The position numbers and the translations under genes are program-made. The notes under the pieces were generated by a model that was given only the letters and a program-made list of their open reading frames with translations, had not been told where the DNA came from and did no database searches. From contig NC_091053.1 in the NCBI RefSeq assembly GCF_963966145.1, positions 17,422,001-17,486,000 of the forward strand: DNA of 64,000 nucleotides. The letters are read 5' to 3'. The DNA comes from Tenebrio molitor (Eukaryota > Arthropoda > Insecta > Coleoptera > Tenebrionidae). Below are positions 45,601-56,618 of the stretch, in pieces (the stretch's first letter is position 1; each line of letters starts with the position of its first letter).

Positions 45601-45768
45601 TCCGATGCCTCCAAGTACTTTTCGGCGAAACTTGCCCCTGCCTGTGTCGGCCCATTTAGGATCTCGCGAAAACTAAACCGGTGGACCTACGAACTGTCCG
45701 ACGACGCTGGAAAATCCCTAGGAGTCTGGCACGCCAAGGATCTGAAAGAAGACCCGTCAGACGATTGA
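42535..45768 (+). pseudogene. Gypsy (Ty3-like) pol polyprotein with two amber stops
   Basis: One continuous frame, broken by TAG at 45280-45282 and 45484-45486. Domains in order: aspartic protease (ALLDSGATNTILG, about residue 88); reverse transcriptase (VKKKDGTYRFCVDFRKLN, and the catalytic YLDDVIV near residue 387); RNase H (LQTDASDFGLGAVL, then FSTTEKECLAVLW); integrase zinc finger (HHDSATAGHVG...CKICLSVK); integrase core Asp in ATDIFGPL, Asp in RCDNGSQF, Glu in PSERTNRTMK; and a GPY/F-like C-terminus (CVGPFRISRKL). It is expressed by -1 frameshifting from gag, since the pol frame has a TAG at 42532 just upstream. No env follows. The stop codons sever the end of integrase. Confidence 0.93.
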
Positions 45769-45795
45769 GAAAATTTGTAAATTTTCCCTCTACGT

Positions 45796-45807
45796 AAGGG
45801 AGGAGTT
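45796..45807 (+). promoter_or_regulatory. Polypurine tract of the Gypsy element
   Basis: AAGGGAGGAG at 45796-45805 immediately precedes TGTAAC, the expected plus-strand primer at the start of the 3' LTR. Confidence 0.75.
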
Positions 45808-47049
45808 TGTAACGTGTCGTTTCCACCCCGTCGTCACAGCCGTTTGAGGTTATCTTGTTTGTTTACATCGGATAGCCGCGGACTCCGTCAGCGATTCTGA
45901 CCTCCTGTTCCACCCCCACCTTGACGCCGCGTCTCTTCAGTTCGACCAACCCACTTTTCTAGTGATTTTCTCCTTTTTCCGTTTTTTGGGGTCGAACCGT
46001 CGAGCATCATGGGCGGAAGGGCGGCCATGTCACTTGTGGTTTGGTTGGTCTAAAAGTGAGAGTGCGTGTCTTGTCGATCCTGGTGACGAATTGGATTTTG
46101 CAACCGCAATCTTGGCCGGTTGGTTCCATCGACTATAGGTACCTACGTCGGATTAGGTCACCAGCGAACCTCCATTGTGCTGCTTGGACGAACATTTTGT
46201 CATTTCGCAACCTTGAGAAGGTTGAGCACGCGACTTCAGGTCGGATAGCGAAGACACCACCACGTGAAAGCCGACCACCATCTGAGGTAAAGATCGCTGC
46301 CGAGTTTCCTACACCAGGCCAGTTTCCCGTTGTGACGCGGATTTCGACTTACAGGCTTTTTTCTTTTGCCCTCCCCCCCCCCTCGTCCGACCCGATTGGA
46401 CCCCCCTTGCTGACCCGATTGGAGCCCCCTTGCTGCACTCGATTGGATTCTGGAGCCTCGCCTGGGAACGTCTCATCGACCCGGACGTAGCACGCCGACC
46501 ACCCCGAGGAGGTTCGACCTCGAACCGCCGTGCCCCGCCAATCGACGATTTCATCACGCAGAGACGGTCAGACCACACCCCCTTGTTCCCCCATTGTTAC
46601 TCCCATTCAATTCCTCCTCACCCCCTTCAATTTGGATGTAAGCCCCGGTCGTAGTCGTTAAGTCAATTGTACCCTTGGTTCGGTTTGCATTGTATTATTG
46701 TATCGCACCTGTGGATCACTCCCGACCAGGAGTAATTGTAGACGAGCTTCGGCCAAAGGAATTACGCATTATTCTGTTTGAAACTTGTACTTATTTGTTT
46801 AGCATAGTGTGCTTATTTTATTATTTGTTTTTTGTCAATAAATTGGAGACGGTTCTGGGAAATTTGTGTTTCCGATAATCCCTAATCTTCGGATTTAGAT
46901 TAGTCGCACCGCTCCGGGTTGGTAGAGTTCTCGAAGTTGAAACTCCGTGGCGCTCGTGAAGAACCGAATTTCGAACCCCCCGTCTCCGAATAGTGGGTCT
47001 AGTCAGGCCGGGTTCTCTACCAGGGCGGCTCTTGAGGTTTTTCATCACA
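45808..47049 (+). repeat. Gypsy 3' LTR (about 1.24 kb)
   Basis: Starts TGTAACGTGTCG after the polypurine tract and appears to end at TCATCACA (47042-47049). AATAAA at 46838-46843 provides the polyadenylation signal. The downstream boundary is inferred from the TG...CA convention, because no 5' LTR exists in the window for comparison. Confidence 0.65.
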
Positions 47050-47188
47050 AACTTCCCAGGTATGAAATACTACACAAATTCTGGAATAATCAGTGGCGGC
47101 TCGTGAGGGAGGGTCCAGGGTGGCGCCCTCCCAGAAATTTATAAAGGAAATAAGGAAAATATTTTTTTAAATATTAAAGGTTGTATAA

Positions 47189-47318
47189 TTGACTCAAGTT
47201 GCAAAAAACCAGTTCGCCTTTGCAACAGCACTTTTATGGCATTAGTCATTTGAAATTACTTTAAAACTGTACTTATATGTTGCAAATGACAAGTGGTTTT
47301 TTGCAACTTGAGTCAACT
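47189..47318. repeat. Inner inverted-repeat unit, 130 bp
   Basis: TTGACTCAAGTTGCAAAAAA and its inverted copy TTTTTTGCAACTTGAGTCAA bound this nested MITE-like unit. Confidence 0.8.
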
Positions 47319-48109
47319 TTAGTAATCTTACTGTGTCCACGTTCGCTGTAAGTTTAATATTATTCAATCTTCCCTTTTGGGCGTCCAGCGCGGAGCTCTC
47401 TATCGCGTATCATGCAACAATGAAATGCAGCGTCGAGTTGTGTTGCCATGACAACGTCACCTTTTACCAGACGATCTGTGGCAGGAAAAGTCGGCGCCCA
47501 GCGTTCACAGGCTTCGTTGCAAACGAGATTTTGACGCGTGTTGGCAGTATTTACACTTTTTTAACGTTGACAAAATGAAAGTAAATGACTTAAAAAATCT
47601 GAAGTTTAAGGTACTTGACTTGACTATAGAGACGAAAATGTATTTAAAAAACAGAGTGTTTATAAAAAAAAAACACCGTGGATATGTGGTTGTGAAGAAA
47701 CAAATGCCTTTTTCTGTTTTGTGTGCCTACTGTTTGGTGGAGACGATAAGTGGACTAAAGAAGGTGTGTGTGATTTAAAACATCTTGTTACAAAAATAAA
47801 CAAGGGGGACAGGTAATCTCGCCACCAGTAATTACCTTAATCTTTTGCGCATCCCTGTTGAGTAAAATCCCATGGGTAATTTCGCCACCAATATTTTTCA
47901 ATATATTTTCATACCCAATAAGGGTGGATTTAAGTAACTACCTGACACCTGACCCAACTTTATTTGTGTTTTTAGAAAAAATGAAAGAATTTCAAATAGA
48001 CACTTATGTGAAAATACAAAGTCTACATTTGGTAGCAAAAATTCATAATAAGCATGTCAGAGACAGACAAAAATTTATAAATAATATGATAAAGCGACAT
48101 AATAATAAG

Positions 48110-48178
48110 ATTACAATGGAAAGATTAATTCTTAAAAATAAAAATTTTATTTTTAAGAATTAATCTTTCCATTGTAAT
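48110..48178. repeat. Perfect palindrome, 34-bp arms, 1-nt centre
   Basis: Left arm 48110-48143 and right arm 48145-48178 are exact reverse complements around a single A at 48144. Confidence 0.92.
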
Positions 48179-48549
48179 TAAATAATAAATTGTTTTTCCA
48201 TATATGTACATGCATTTACTTGTTTTCCTCTGTCAGACTCTCAGATACAGAAATACTTATGTCGGCCGTCCGCCGACGCCATCCTTATGGGCAGGTAGGT
48301 GTAGAATGTAGATTAATTCCGGGAAGTACGGTGGCGAAATTACCGGTAGGCTTAGCATGCCATTAAACGGTGGTGGCGAATTTACCTGTACCTTAATCTG
48401 GTAATGATGCTTGGTGGCGAAATTACCAACACCGTAAACAAGCATGAGGGTCCCAAAAAACATAAAAACAATTTTGTGAGGTTACGAAAAATAGAGATAT
48501 TCTTGCAAAAACTATAGATATTTTACGTTTATGTGATGTAAAATGGTTT

Positions 48550-48640
48550 GTTCAGTTCTAAAGTGGATAAGTCAATTCATTTGAGATAGGCAACCAAACT
48601 TACATATACATTAGGCGTATGTTCAGTAAAATAAAAAACT
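48550..48640. repeat. Dispersed repeat, partner at 34208-34300
   Basis: See the 34.2-kb copy; the two differ at a few positions. Confidence 0.8.
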
Positions 48641-48772
48641 CTCGGTATAATACGTTTCGTGTACTATTCGTGTTTTTGTGTGATGTTCATACAGCATAAA
48701 ACATTTTTTTATCTCATATATGTGACAGAGCCCTCCCTCGTCAACGAGTCACGAGCCGCCACTGGGAATAAT

Positions 48773-49855
48773 TGCCGCTTACAATTACAGTAAACATCTG
48801 TAAACTTTGCTAAAAGGTTAATTACAGCACATTGTTGACGTTTCTTTGACATTTCCGCGGAAAATCTGCTTACCAGTGGCGTCGCGTTTGGCAACAAAGC
48901 TGGTAAATTACCCATTCTTCCGAATGTAAAATGTTTATTTAGTAAATTTCCTTCATTATCAGAGAATAATAATAAAATGCACAATTATAATTCCAATGTC
49001 TAAAATTCATGAGGTATGATTTATTATGAACTGGCGTTTAAGACCACAAATTGTCTACGCCCATGCATTGAACGCTTATTTGCATATCTAGAATCCGCCA
49101 CGACATGACCGATAATAAATTTGCAACGCCTGCTGTGTTTGTATGTTCAGGGTAAACTCAAGAATTACTGGACCGTTTTCCAGAAATCTTTCAGAGGTTC
49201 AGTGTTGGATAGCTTTGTTCTTTCGCATTAGCATAATCACGCTATCACGTAAGGAAGCTAAACAGTGAAAAAAATATTGTGAGGACTCCAGCTGAAGACT
49301 ATGTCTGTTATTTGATTACGAGTGCAACTTTAATCACAGCCTACAAAATTGCTAAGATCTGTGTCATCATTATGTCACTGATCTTGAGAGAAAAACAGGG
49401 ACTGCGTGTCCATCCATGCGGAGGAAGTCATAATTTTATTGTTAGTTATGATTAATCATTATAATCGATTAATATATATTAATCACAATTAATTACGTCG
49501 GATTAGTTGTTTTGGAAATATGAGCAATTTTGCACTTATCGGGTGTCTAAATAAAAACATGTTTATTTTCTCTGTGCTGCGGCTTATGAAACCTTATAGC
49601 CATCACAATATGTTGTCACTGTCGTCAAGTGTAAACTTCCAGTTTGTGATAGAACATCTTCTTCGTTCCTTTCGTACACTTCTTTATTACAAACAGTTTT
49701 TTCAAAACTAACTGATATGGTTTATTTATATTTATTTTGAATGCAAAGTAACTAGACACAACAATTACACTTAATTTAGAGCATGATGCCTCATTGGTTA
49801 TCTTTCGACACCTCCAGTTCTTAAAGGATGAAATTTAGGAAGAGTAATATTTAAT
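48773..49855. other. Intergenic, no gene seen
   Basis: No coding signal. Short ATTAATCAT-type palindromic words near 49441-49490. Confidence 0.35.
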
Positions 49856-49857
49856 AG

Positions 49858-49863
49858 TTTTAT
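49858..49863 (-). terminator. Polyadenylation signal of the WAP gene
   Basis: AATAAA on the minus strand about 100 nt after the stop codon of the WAP peptide gene. Confidence 0.6.
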
Positions 49864-49963
49864 TACTAATGTTTAAAACGCACAATATAATTACAATAAC
49901 ACTGTCATAAGAATGTTCAAAAGCCCATCACCAAAGATCTTGCAGAAACGTTATACACCAGGC

Positions 49964-50161
49964 TTAGTTGTTCTTTGCAGGATCCATACATATGTGACCG
50001 CAGTTGTTGGAGCAACATTTCTGGTCCTTTGCACAATCTTGATCTGACTTACAATTTTCGGGACAAATTCCTGGTCCTGTAGAAGTGGGACAACGACCAG
50101 GTTTCTGATTTTGTCCAAGAACCAGAACAAAAATACAAAGAAGAATCAAAATTTTCTTCAT
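49964..50161 (-). CDS. Secreted WAP four-disulfide-core peptide
   Basis: A 65-residue precursor. Residues 1-16 (MKKILILLCIFVLVLG) form a textbook signal peptide. The mature part is a single whey acidic protein domain with all eight cysteines in the canonical order: C-x5-8-C, C, D-C, the paired KCC, NCG, and a final C before DPAKNN. WAP peptides are extracellular protease inhibitors or antimicrobial factors (waprin-like in insects); which applies here cannot be told from sequence. It is complete in one exon, starts at the only upstream Met, ends at TAA and is followed by AATAAA, so it looks functional. It is short, a typical single-domain size. The gene sits alone between transposon-rich tracts. 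Confidence 0.88.
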   Translation of the reverse strand: MKKILILLCIFVLVLGQNQKPGRCPTSTGPGICPENCKSDQDCAKDQKCCSNNCGHICMDPAKNN

Positions 50162-50260
50162 GCTGAGCTAACAACGCTTACAACAAACTAACTTGATAAA
50201 TTCAAGTTTCTACTTTATTTATTGTAAAATATGCACTTAAGGTATGTTTTAATTATTTCG
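50162..50260 (-). promoter_or_regulatory. Putative WAP gene promoter and 5' UTR
   Basis: On the minus strand, AATAAATAAAGTAG lies about 60 nt upstream of the ATG. A possible initiator (TCAAGTTAG) lies roughly 25-30 nt beyond it. Weak by itself. Confidence 0.3.
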
Positions 50261-50449
50261 GGTATTTAAAAAGTAATGTGCGTCAAAGGATTTGCGTCAG
50301 CGCATAAAATAACATTGAATAGTTGAAATAAGAAACGAAAACAGGTGGTGATAAATATGCAAATACGAAGTGATGGAGTTGTCAAAACTGTTTATTTTAT
50401 TCCTCGTAGTCACTATTCTTGTATTTATTAGTGATCATTTTCTAATAAG

Positions 50450-50622
50450 TACAGGGTGCCGATTTTATCTCTTCCCGCCTTACGGTTTAGCAATAGGCAA
50501 CACATAATACATTGCACAGATATCTTGGTGGAAATTATTTATTTTTTAAAATAAGAATCATAAAAATTATGTTGCCTATTTTGTAGTTTTAAGGCGGGAA
50601 CCGATAAAATGGGAACACTGTA
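50450..50622. mobile_element. MITE, TACAGGGTGCCGATTTTATC ends, 173 bp
   Basis: Left TACAGTG/TACAGGGTGCC terminus and inverted right terminus share CGATTTTATC, CCCGCCTTA and CAATAGGCAACA. Essentially two inverted arms with an AT-rich loop; TA at both ends. Confidence 0.85.
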
Positions 50623-51125
50623 TTGGAAAAAAATTATTACATGTCATTTTACCAATAAAAAATTTGAAGAACGAAATTTTCACTTTTTAAACTATCGTTA
50701 CTTTTCCTTACATTTTTTATTACAATTTAATTCTGATAACTTTCAAAATAAAAGATTCATAGATTTCCTCTTTGGATCAGACTGTACATCCTGCTTATTC
50801 GTCTTAACCTAACTCTCTACAACGTAAATGCCAACATCCTACATTAGAACATAAGAAATTAAATTTTTCACTAATTTTTGTATTTCTTCAATCATTTAAT
50901 TTAATATCATCCCTGGCAGTCTCAAAGGCTTGCTGCCTTGACGCATCTTCTACTTCAGCGTCTGGATATTTGCAAAAGAAAAAATTTAACAGAACGTGTA
51001 AAATAAAGAAGATATACCTAATGTTCATTTGAAATACTCCTACCAACCTACATATTACATATAATTTCCTCAAATATTGTACCTTCGTGTTATTGACGAA
51101 ATATCAAAATCCCAATTTACTTTAC
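50623..51125. other. Intergenic, no gene seen
   Basis: No feature supported. Confidence 0.35.
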
Positions 51126-51536
51126 GCAGAGTATTTCACGAGTGATAATGAGCCCGATTTTGATTTAGAAAACGTAAAACATAGTTAACTCTGCAGTTTC
51201 GTAAATTTTGACATAAATGTCATATTCGCTTGGTTAAATGAAATTGTGAAAAAGCAAAGAATTTTTTATTGTCTGCATAAACGCGCAACGGCAGAAGCAT
51301 TTTTATTACATTCGTCTTAAATCAGGATCATGTCTGTTTTCTCATCGTTCGAATACATTTTAATCGTCGTGTTTTCACTTTTTGGTAAATGTCAGTTGTG
51401 ACAAATAAAATTATTGGAAGCAAAGCCATCATTGATTCATAATTTCATTGTAAAACAATACGAAATGTATTGTGGGTTGCATTTTCAATTCCGCCGGGCT
51501 CATTATCACTCGTGAAATATCCTGTATACAAAGACA
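51126..51536. mobile_element. MITE, TACAGGATATTTCACGAG family, copy 3
   Basis: Longer family member (411 bp). Right end GGGCTCATTATCACTCGTGA then CCTGTA; left end GTATTTCACGAGTGATAATG. The left terminus is slightly eroded. Confidence 0.8.
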
Positions 51537-51975
51537 AATGTCCTGACTGACCGATTCATATTGTCCATCCTAAACCCTCAGACCAAAAAATATGATATTC
51601 GACAAGTATGACATAAACATTCGCTACGATTTCACCACTAATGGAGAAAAAAATATAGTCTCGCAAATCCGGTTGGATGTCAACTTGGTTTTTGTTTACA
51701 AAGGTTACCCATCCAAGAGCTTGAACATGTTTAAAGTTTTTTTAATGTTATATAAATACGTAATACCTGTATGTTTCATATACAGATACAAAGAATTCGG
51801 ATTTTCAAATTAGCTTGGTTAAAAAAGGTTTTATTAAATAAGTCCTTTGAAATCTCGTGTATTAATTAATAATTACCTAATGTTAACATTTAAAATGATT
51901 ATGTTAATGACAACTTTATATAAATGTTTGTAAATTACGCCATACACAGTAATATTTTAAACATATGAATTACAT
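51537..51975. other. Intergenic, no gene seen
   Basis: AT-rich; no feature supported. Confidence 0.35.
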
Positions 51976-52989
51976 TACAGGGTGGTCCAACACTTACCAT
52001 TTTTGCGATTACACGTTTAATAATTGTCCAAAAATTCTGAAACTCGGTAGGCACAATCTACAATTAATATTCTATAATTGAACATGATCAATTTTTTTCA
52101 ATTAAATTTTTGTGATGGAGCTAACTTTATAGCGATTTAATATCAAATTGGTCCAAGTCTTGAAAGCTTTTTTTTTCTCTACTAGTTACAGAACTCCTCA
52201 CCTTTTTGACTGATCCACTTCCGACTTTGAATTACAATTAGGTAATAGCGAAAATTGCGATCAAATATCAAGTTAAAGAAAGCTGGAATCCAAGACCGTT
52301 TATGGTAGAGCTGAATAGGACAGCTCGTAATATGATGGTCCCCCAATAAATCTTTTTGACACAGGGCTGTCGGCTCCCCCGAAACCATTTTTCAGGTCAG
52401 TACTGGTGAAATTCCAGTTTATGATAGAAACGATTCGCAGCAAATAAAGGATTTTTCTTTAAATGAAAAATAGATATTTTAGAAATTGAATATTGAATAA
52501 TTTCAACTTCATTACGTAATTTATTTGAAAATTTCTTCAAAATGTTTGCCGAAATTGCTAGGCGTAAAATAGTCGAGTTCGGCCCTGACAGGGTAAGTAC
52601 CTGCAGTTTGGCGATGGGGTATTGTAAATCTTACTTCTGATTTGGTTTGTGATTAGGCACTTAGTGTAACTGCGTCATAAATTCCTGTCAGTTATGTGAC
52701 ACCTTCTTTAATTGCAAATAAATCGGTAATGTGATGCGTTTTAATTTTTTTTATTTTCAGATTTCTGTTTTCTGTATTAGTTTGAACCTATTTAGATTAA
52801 AAAAAAATTTTGAATTTTGATTAATTTCACTTTATCGCCTCTTGACGCGAAACCCAATTGATAATAAATAAAATAATGAGACAGGCTTATAGCTCCATAA
52901 TGTGTGTCTCTTCCTAGCCAAGTGTAAAATTTTTTCGATAATTAGAAACCGCGTAATCGCAAAAATGGTAAGTGTTGGACCACCCTCTA
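51976..52989. mobile_element. Mariner-type element, TACAGGGTGGTCCAACACTT ends, 1.01 kb
   Basis: Left TACAGGGTGGTCCAACACTT and the right inverted copy AAGTGTTGGACCACCCTCTA continue into ACCATTTTTGCGATTAC, for TIRs of about 37 bp. No recognisable transposase in the interior. Confidence 0.82.
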
Positions 52990-52990
52990 T

Positions 52991-53090
52991 GTGCAGCAAA
53001 GAATTTGGTATAAGTACCGGCGTAAGGCAGGGAAGAGTACTCAGCCCATTGATCTTTATTATACTTATAGATGAAACTGAAAAAAATTGA
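52991..53090 (+). pseudogene. Short LINE reverse transcriptase fragment
   Basis: FGISTGVRQGRVLSPLIFII followed by LIDE is the RT motif-B region of a LINE, of a different clade from the two larger fragments because it reads G-V-R-Q-G-x-x-L-S-P. Only about 30 codons remain, directly against the right end of the mariner-type element. Confidence 0.7.
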
Positions 53091-53768
53091 CGTGAAAAGA
53101 TGAAAAGCGCTGTGATGGGAATAAGACATCTGCGATAAATATACGAGTACTCGTATGTACTTGTGGATTACTGAATTAATGTAATTAATTCAAAGATGTC
53201 TCTGACATTTAAAGTAGTTTCTGCTTCGAAAATAATTCGCAATTTTGCCACACACTTGCTGACTTCTCAACGGAGATTTTTTCTGGTAATCTTTATTATA
53301 TTTAATCTTTATTATAGTTCACCATCGTCAGTTTCAGCACTTTCAAATTCAGATTAATCGTGTTTTGAGTAGGCACCGTCAACGATCTGTTCTTCTTCGA
53401 TTGAAGTTCCATTAGTCCATGCAAGATTGTCAATATGTACAAATTCATGAAAGTTGATTTTTTCAGAGTTTAATGCCATACAAAATTTACTCTTAGAGGC
53501 ACTTCGTCATCCTATTGCTAATCTCCTTGAGCTTCTTCTATTATACCCTGGTTTAACTGCTCCAGCACTGAAGTTGTCTTGCGGGGTAAAAATACCAACT
53601 TAATATTTTTTCAAACTAAGGACTTGTGGACGAACTGACCAATTATGTACGACGACGCGAATTTTTTTTCTTAACGAGTTCCGAATCCCAGTCATGAAGC
53701 TCTTCGCCATTATCCGTTCTTTCGATAACTTACCCCCACAAGACTTTTCAACTTTAAATTTAAGACTT
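53091..53768. other. Intergenic, no gene seen
   Basis: No feature supported. Confidence 0.35.
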
Positions 53769-53942
53769 AGAGGCCGATTTCAAGTTGAGTTGCGACGGTC
53801 GCACTTGTTGTTGTCATGGTAACGGCACAAGAGAGAAAGATGACGCATATTGGTAATTAATGTGTAGGACAAAGATAGCTACACATTTGCGCTGCACCAC
53901 CTATTTGGCACCATGACTTGAAATCGGGCCCCAAAGAGTCTC
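53769..53942. mobile_element. Short MITE, GGCCGATTTCAAGT ends
   Basis: Left AGGCCGATTTCAAGTTGAG and right GACTTGAAATCGGGCCCC are inverted copies about 170 bp apart. Confidence 0.65.
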
Positions 53943-54158
53943 ATCAGGTGTTAGTTTATACAGGGTGATCTTTAATAATTCCAAAATGCTATTACAACTT
54001 TATTTCTTGTCTAATTTCAATAAATTACAGGGTGTAATCGAAATACACGGAATAATTTTAACCACGAGCTACTGGCTTCATGTAGAACTCGGAAAAAATA
54101 TTTAAAAAATTATATGTCAAAAAAAATTGACATTTGATTTTTGAGGTACAATTTTTTA

Positions 54159-54375
54159 TAGTTGCTTTTAGTCTTCTACGTTGTCCCACAACCTCGTAGG
54201 TAAAATTTCACCACATTTTTAAAATACACCCTTGTATATCATGTTTTATAAAACGTACCCCAATGCGGTTCCCTTGTTTCAAAGAATATTCAAGGTATAC
54301 AAGGGTGTATTTTAAAAATGTGCCAAAATTTTACCTACGAGGTTGTGGGACAACGTAGAAGACTAAAAGCAACTA
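54159..54375. repeat. Foldback with about 80-bp arms
   Basis: Arms 54159-54240 and 54293-54375 are near-perfect inverted copies, including GTCTTCTACGTTGTCCCACA and its complement. The loop is about 50 nt. Worn mariner ends (TACAGGGTGTAATCG at about 54027, CTACACGGTGTCCCC at about 54373) suggest that it is the core of a longer MITE. Confidence 0.85.
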
Positions 54376-55477
54376 CACGGTGTCCCCAAAAAAAAAGACG
54401 AGTCCATAAGTCTCTTATTTATTGGAGGATTTTAATTATTTATACACCAAATTAAATGGCTATTCTTTCGTTTTTTTTTTAAGTGGACAAGATTGACTGG
54501 ATGAACCATACTCTTTGCATGCTACAGATTTTGTAACACCACCGTGGACTTTTTATAGAATTTCCATTTTTCACTAATTGTGAACTGTCTACGTTTTAAT
54601 TTAGTAAAAGTCCACATGATTCTCTTTAGAGAGGTCGAACGAGACTGAATATTTGCCGTTTGGAAACATAAATCAAGCCAAATAAGGTCTGCGTCGGTCG
54701 GTGATCTATTTTTAGATCTCGTTATAACAGGATTTTTCCGCATGACAATTCAAATATCGTGCGTTCATTTAAATTTACGCTGTGACTAGCCTCCCGGCTC
54801 CGGTATTCATACGAATCCCGGTTTTATGCAAGTGAGGTCATCGACGACCGGTATCTCGGCTGGCGATGCAGTCTAGCGTCTACGTACACCAATCTTGCGG
54901 AGCTTCGCGTCTGGGTGGATGCGTTTTTCGCGTTTTTTCTGGCTAGACAGCCTCAGGGCGTCCTCCTAGATCGTGTCCCACCATTCAAACCTTGTGCAAA
55001 TGCCTTTTTTTTCTCTCTTGTTGTGTTTCAAGGTCGCGCCAAGTCTTAGTATAACTAAAGGGTAAGGAAAATTTTCATTTGCACAAGGTTAATCGAATAC
55101 AAATTCATTGTTCTCGCATTGAAAATGTCCATCAATCGTATCGCTACTTAGAATTTACAGTTCCAGTAACCATCACCGAAGTTTCCACGAATTATTTATT
55201 CATATTTAGTCAGTGTAAGTGCTTTATAAAACTCGCGCTTTGCGACTCGTTTTATAAACTTGGACTCATGAAATAAACACTTCGTTATGAAACTCGTTTT
55301 TTAATATAGGTACTATTTTTGGGCGCTATTCTACTTTTGACTGCATTGAATTTATTTGTGTCTCATACCATCATTATTAGAATAATAACTTTGTAATTCG
55401 TCGAGGAAACGAGGCTTTCACGACCGATCTGTTCCAAAATGAGAGTTTAGTTTCTGGGTATTTTCTGTCAGGTAGAA
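54376..55477. other. Intergenic with a small snapback
   Basis: No gene. Around 55205-55300 a snapback-like stretch repeats AAACTCGCG/CGACTCGTTT/AAACTCGTTT words in opposite senses, similar in style to the snapback family. Confidence 0.35.
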
Positions 55478-56618
55478 ATGCAAATAGACGGTCAACAATC
55501 CTGGAAACCAGCGGAATCTTATAATTCAATTATAAATAAATTTGTTGGGGGTAAAAGAATAAATTTTTCTTTAAAAGGATTTTATGAAGGTAGATGCTAT
55601 GCTGCAACAATTAGTTATCATACAAAAGGTCAATTTATTTCTACGATATCTCAGGAATTAAATAATGGTAATATAGGAAAATATACAATGGAATATAGTG
55701 AGAAAGTAAATAAATTACGTCAAAACAGAAAGGTAACGGGTCGAAAAGTTAAAAATCGTGCTTGCAGCACCGATTCAGATTATGGTCAAAACTGTGAGGC
55801 ATTTAGTGCGATTCTGTTTCAAAATTTAGCAAGATTGTTATTGAACAATATTGATTTTGCACAGATCCAACCAATCAACAGCTTCATATTATAGCAACTG
55901 CAACATTGTTATATAGCAATATTCGTAAATTTTAAAACAGAATCGCACCAATTACCAGAATTTCCAGACATGTCTACGGATAAATATGAAAATGCAAAGA
56001 TTAAATTTTTGAATGAGGTTTCTAGCGTCAACATTTCTGATATAGAACAAAAAACTCGAGGGCAAAATTCAAATCCTGAATGGTATAGAGAACAATCATT
56101 TCGACTTATGGTTAGTAAATTCGGGAAAATTTGTAAAATGCGTTTAAATACTGACACTGCAAATACGGTAAATGAAATTTTATATTCAGAAAGATCATCC
56201 ACTCGAAATTGTGTACCTAAACCACTGTTACATGGAATGCAAAATGAAGAAAAAGTGAAAGAAAAATTCCGCACGTGAAATAACAATTGAAGAAGGTATA
56301 AAAAATAAGATTATTGATTATTTAACAATAGATGACGAAAAGTATATAAAATTAAAAACATCTCACCCGTATTATTATCAAGGTCAATTGCACGTCACCA
56401 ATCGCAATATTTGTTACTTCGTTGTTTACACTCCAACGAAAGAGAAATTCAATTCGGATTTAAAATACTGCATAATTAAAAAAGACGATAGATTCTGGTG
56501 TGAAAATATGGAAAATCACTTGGAAGAATTTTATTTTGGGGCTTTACTTCCGGAATTAGTAGATCCTAGACATAAAAGAGGACAGCCGATTAGAAGAATA
56601 CTAAAAAAAGGGTTATAA
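55478..56618 (+). pseudogene. YqaJ-recombinase-family gene, broken
   Basis: Remnant of the insect family with a YqaJ/lambda-exonuclease-like (PD-(D/E)xK) domain. The N-terminal part has FVGGKRINFSLKG and DYGQNCEAF. A MITE then interrupts it (55806-55948). It resumes with LPEFPD, EQKTRGQNSNPEWYREQSFR and KFGKIC. After a frameshift at about 56275 the C-terminus gives TIEEGIKN, HPYYYQGQLHVT, CYFVVYTPT, W-C-E-N and FYFGALLPELVDPRHKRGQP. Compared with the family, the segment that should carry the catalytic Ala-Ser-Pro-Asp-Gly and Glu-x-Lys motifs is deleted between about 56270 and 56285, and two residues are missing from the YYYQ-GQ motif. The gene is therefore non-functional. Family assignment is from recalled motif order. 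Confidence 0.8.
55806..55948. mobile_element. MITE inside the YqaJ pseudogene, 143 bp
   Basis: GTGCGATTCTGTTTCAAAAT at the left and its inverted copy ATTTTAAAACAGAATCGCAC at the right. Pseudogene homology stops and resumes in the same frame at its borders. Confidence 0.85.

Larger units (their letters stand above)
47091..48764. mobile_element. Non-autonomous hAT-like element with 8-bp target duplication
   Basis: Left terminus CAGTGGCGGCTCGTGAGGGA; right terminus is its inverted copy (with a small insertion) ending in CCGCCACTG. Both are flanked by the perfect 8-bp direct repeat GGAATAAT (47083-47090 and 48765-48772). The CAGTG start and 8-bp duplication are hAT hallmarks. No transposase inside. 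It carries nested repeats: an inner inverted-repeat unit at 47189-47318, a perfect hairpin at 48110-48178, five copies of a GGTAATTTCGCCACC-type word, and the dispersed repeat at 48550-48640. Confidence 0.88.

Noticed and set aside
47858..48163. 101-codon ORF in the hAT-like element
   Set aside because: Its 3' part is one arm of a perfect palindrome, and the sequence lacks any transposase motif.
50609..50812. 67-codon ORF next to the WAP gene
   Set aside because: Begins inside the inverted arm of a MITE; Phe/Leu/Asn-rich AT translation without features.
52182..52388. Transposase fragment inside the 51976-52989 element
   Set aside because: No DDE/D or HTH motif could be recognised in any frame.
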